Assembly (NCBI GenBank): GCA_030039825.1
Contig: JASHUV010000123.1
Coordinates: 1-6,524, forward strand
Reading direction: 5' to 3'
Source of the DNA: Thermoplasmata archaeon
Lineage (GTDB): Archaea > Thermoplasmatota > Thermoplasmata > Lutacidiplasmatales > UBA184
DNA length: 6,524 nt
In this document: positions 4,999-6,524 of the stretch, piece by piece
How the letters are laid out: each line of letters begins with the position of its first letter
Position numbering within the stretch: position 1 is the stretch's first letter
Notes under the pieces: model-generated
Databases searched by the model: none
What the model saw: the letters and a program-made list of their open reading frames with translations, nothing else
Told to the model about the DNA's origin: nothing
Made by a program: the position numbers and the translations under genes

Positions 4999-5931
4999 AT
5001 GGTCGACGCGATCCGCGTCCGCGGCCTCACGAAGCGCTACGGCGCGCTCACCGCGGTCGGGGGGATCGAGTTCCGGGTCGGCGCGGGCGAGGTCTTCGCC
5101 TTCCTCGGCCCGAACGGGGCCGGGAAGACGACGACCGTCGAGATCCTCGAGGGACTGAGGAAGCGCACCGACGGCGAGGTGGAGGTGCTCGGGCTCGATC
5201 CCTGGTCGCAGGGGCGGGAGCTCCACGAGCGGATCGGGGTGATCCCGCAGGACTTCCGCTTCTTCGACAAGATCACCCCTCGGGAGGCGATCCGGTACTA
5301 CGCCGCCCTCTTCGACCGACCCGTCGACGCCGACGCGCTCCTGAAGCGGGTGGAGCTCCCGGACAAGGGCGACGCGCACTTCGAGACGCTCTCCGGGGGC
5401 CAGAAGCAGAAGGTCGGCCTCTCCCTCGCCCTCGTCAACGACCCCCAGGTCTGCTTCCTCGACGAGCCGACGACCGGGCTCGACCCGAAGGCCCGGCGCG
5501 CGATCTGGGAGGTCGTCCGCGGCCTGAAGGCCGACGGCCGGACGGTCTTCCTGACGACGCACTACCTCGAGGAGGCCCAGCTGCTCGCCGACCAGGTGGC
5601 GATCATCCACCAGGGGAGGATCATCGCCGACGGGACGTCGGCCGGGATCATCAAGGCGTTCGGCCGCCCCGACCGCCTCGTCGTGGAGGCGCCGGCCTCG
5701 CTCGTCCCGGTCCTCCGCTCGAAGGTCAACCTCCCCATGCGCGCCGTCGGCGGGACGGTGGAGATCGAGTACCGCTCGAAGCAGGAGGTCCTCGCGCTCA
5801 TCGGGGCCATCGAGTCGTCCGGGATCCCCTGGACCGGCCTCTCCACCCGCTCCGACACCCTCGAGGACGTCTTCGTGAGCCTCGTGGGCCGGATGGACGA
5901 CGGGGTCCTGCACCCACCGGGGGCCCCGTGA
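4999..5931 (+). CDS. ABC exporter ATP-binding subunit (ABC-2 / DrrA-like type)
   Basis: The 310-residue cytosolic ATPase drives export or membrane translocation through the permease encoded next. All motifs are intact: Walker A GPNGAGKTT at 37-45, Q-loop Q84 in GVIPQD, signature LSGGQKQ at 131-137, Walker B VCFLDE at 151-156, D-loop GLDP at 160-163 and switch H188 in LTTHYLEEA. The C-terminal part (about 215-300) with TLEDVFVSLVGR is the accessory region common to DrrA/NatA/CcmA-like ATPases of drug, lipid and antibiotic exporters. ATG 4999 is chosen because MVDAIRVRGLTKRYG is the normal start of the domain and the TATA-like box lies 25 bases upstream; the frame is open farther upstream only across the debranching gene. 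Its stop overlaps the permease GTG. Substrate unknown; nothing nearby identifies it. Confidence 0.95.
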   Translation: MVDAIRVRGLTKRYGALTAVGGIEFRVGAGEVFAFLGPNGAGKTTTVEILEGLRKRTDGEVEVLGLDPWSQGRELHERIGVIPQDFRFFDKITPREAIRYYAALFDRPVDADALLKRVELPDKGDAHFETLSGGQKQKVGLSLALVNDPQVCFLDEPTTGLDPKARRAIWEVVRGLKADGRTVFLTTHYLEEAQLLADQVAIIHQGRIIADGTSAGIIKAFGRPDRLVVEAPASLVPVLRSKVNLPMRAVGGTVEIEYRSKQEVLALIGAIESSGIPWTGLSTRSDTLEDVFVSLVGRMDDGVLHPPGAP

Positions 5932-6524
5932 GGCCGCGGCGCATCCTCGCCGATCTGTCGGTCTTCTCGAAGGGCTACCTGAGGAGCCCGATCGCGCTGT
6001 TCTTCGCCTTCGCCTTCCCGGTGATCCTGATCGTGACGTTCGGGGCGATCTTCACCGGCCCGTCCGGGCCGGTCGCGCTCCCCGTCGAGGACCTCGACCA
6101 CGGCTCGAACGTCTCCGAGGCGTTCCTCGCCGCGCTCGGCAAGACCGGGGCCGTCAGCGTCAGCACGGTCGACCCCTCGACGGTGAACGCGAGCGGGGGG
6201 TTCGCGAGCTGGCTCGCGAAGCAGGGCGACCCGGTCGGTCTCCTGATCCCCGACGGGTTCCAGGCGGCGTACGAGGCCGGGAACCCGACCGAGCTCACGG
6301 TCTACACCGACCCGGAGGACGCCGCCGACTCCGGCCTCGTCGTCGGCGCCGTCAACGGGGTCGCGAACGCCTTCAACCTGAACGCGGCCCACGGCAGTTC
6401 GATCATCACGCTCGGCACCGCGAACGTCGGCTCGCAGGTCTTCACGAGCATCGACTACCTCGTCCCGGGCCTCATCGGCTTCACGATCCTGACGAGCCCG
6501 ATGTTCGCGCTCGTCGACATCTCG
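5928..6524 (+). CDS. ABC-2 type exporter membrane subunit, C-terminus cut by window edge
   Basis: The frame starts at GTG 5928, overlapping the ATPase stop as GTGA, and is open for 199 codons to the edge. The translation starts MRPRRILADLSVFSKGYLRSP, an amphipathic positively charged lead-in, followed by a first membrane helix at about 21-43 (IALFFAFAFPVILIVTFGAIF). Then comes a soluble, extracytoplasmic-type domain (about 44-170, with GLLIPDGFQAAYEAG typical of ABC-2 exporters and a VYTDPEDAADS stretch). A second helix begins near 177 (YLVPGLIGFTILTSPMFALVDIS). This is the N-terminal part of an ABC-2/YhgE-like permease of about 370-400 residues; further helices should follow outside the window. 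It forms the pore for the preceding ATPase, in the cytoplasmic membrane. Substrate unknown. Confidence 0.92.
   Translation, partial: MRPRRILADLSVFSKGYLRSPIALFFAFAFPVILIVTFGAIFTGPSGPVALPVEDLDHGSNVSEAFLAALGKTGAVSVSTVDPSTVNASGGFASWLAKQGDPVGLLIPDGFQAAYEAGNPTELTVYTDPEDAADSGLVVGAVNGVANAFNLNAAHGSSIITLGTANVGSQVFTSIDYLVPGLIGFTILTSPMFALVDIS

Overview
This window comes from a very G+C-rich prokaryotic genome. Nearly every third codon position is G or C, which also produces long meaningless open frames on the opposite strands. The gene content and promoter style suggest an archaeon: an HFX_2341/DUF6293-type regulator, genes without Shine-Dalgarno sites that begin about 25-30 bases after an isolated AT-rich box, and a debranching enzyme of the amylo-alpha-1,6-glucosidase type. 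A high-GC member of the Thermoplasmatota is my best guess. The proteins lack the strongly acidic composition of haloarchaea. The taxonomic placement is an inference and was not tested.

Layout. Bases 1-941 (minus strand) hold the start and most of a methylenetetrahydrofolate reductase-family gene that runs off the left edge. Bases 942-1120 are a divergent intergenic region with one AT-rich box and a strong inverted repeat. Bases 1121-1975 (plus) encode a regulator with a CARF-like N-terminal domain and a C-terminal winged helix. Bases 1976-2246 are a GC-rich gap without a convincing gene but with several inverted repeats. Bases 2247-2726 (plus) encode a 159-residue protein I do not recognise. 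It overlaps by GTGA the start of a 733-residue glycogen-debranching-type glucosidase (2723-4924). After a 74-base gap with nested palindromes comes an ABC exporter pair: the ATPase (4999-5931) and, again with a GTGA overlap, its ABC-2 membrane subunit (5928 to the right edge, incomplete).

How the genes fit together. There are four transcription units: the reductase (minus), the regulator (plus), the small protein with the debranching enzyme (plus), and the ABC exporter (plus). The small protein is probably a functional partner of the debranching enzyme, given the coupled translation. Nothing links the exporter or the reductase to glycogen use directly. The most unusual observations are a recurring GATAA/TTATC box at a near-constant distance from the starts, which in the first gap could serve both directions, and unexplained structured stretches at 1013-1048 and 1944-2244. 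No tRNA, rRNA, CRISPR array, insertion sequence or phage gene was seen. I found no clear case of a new defence or biosynthetic system.
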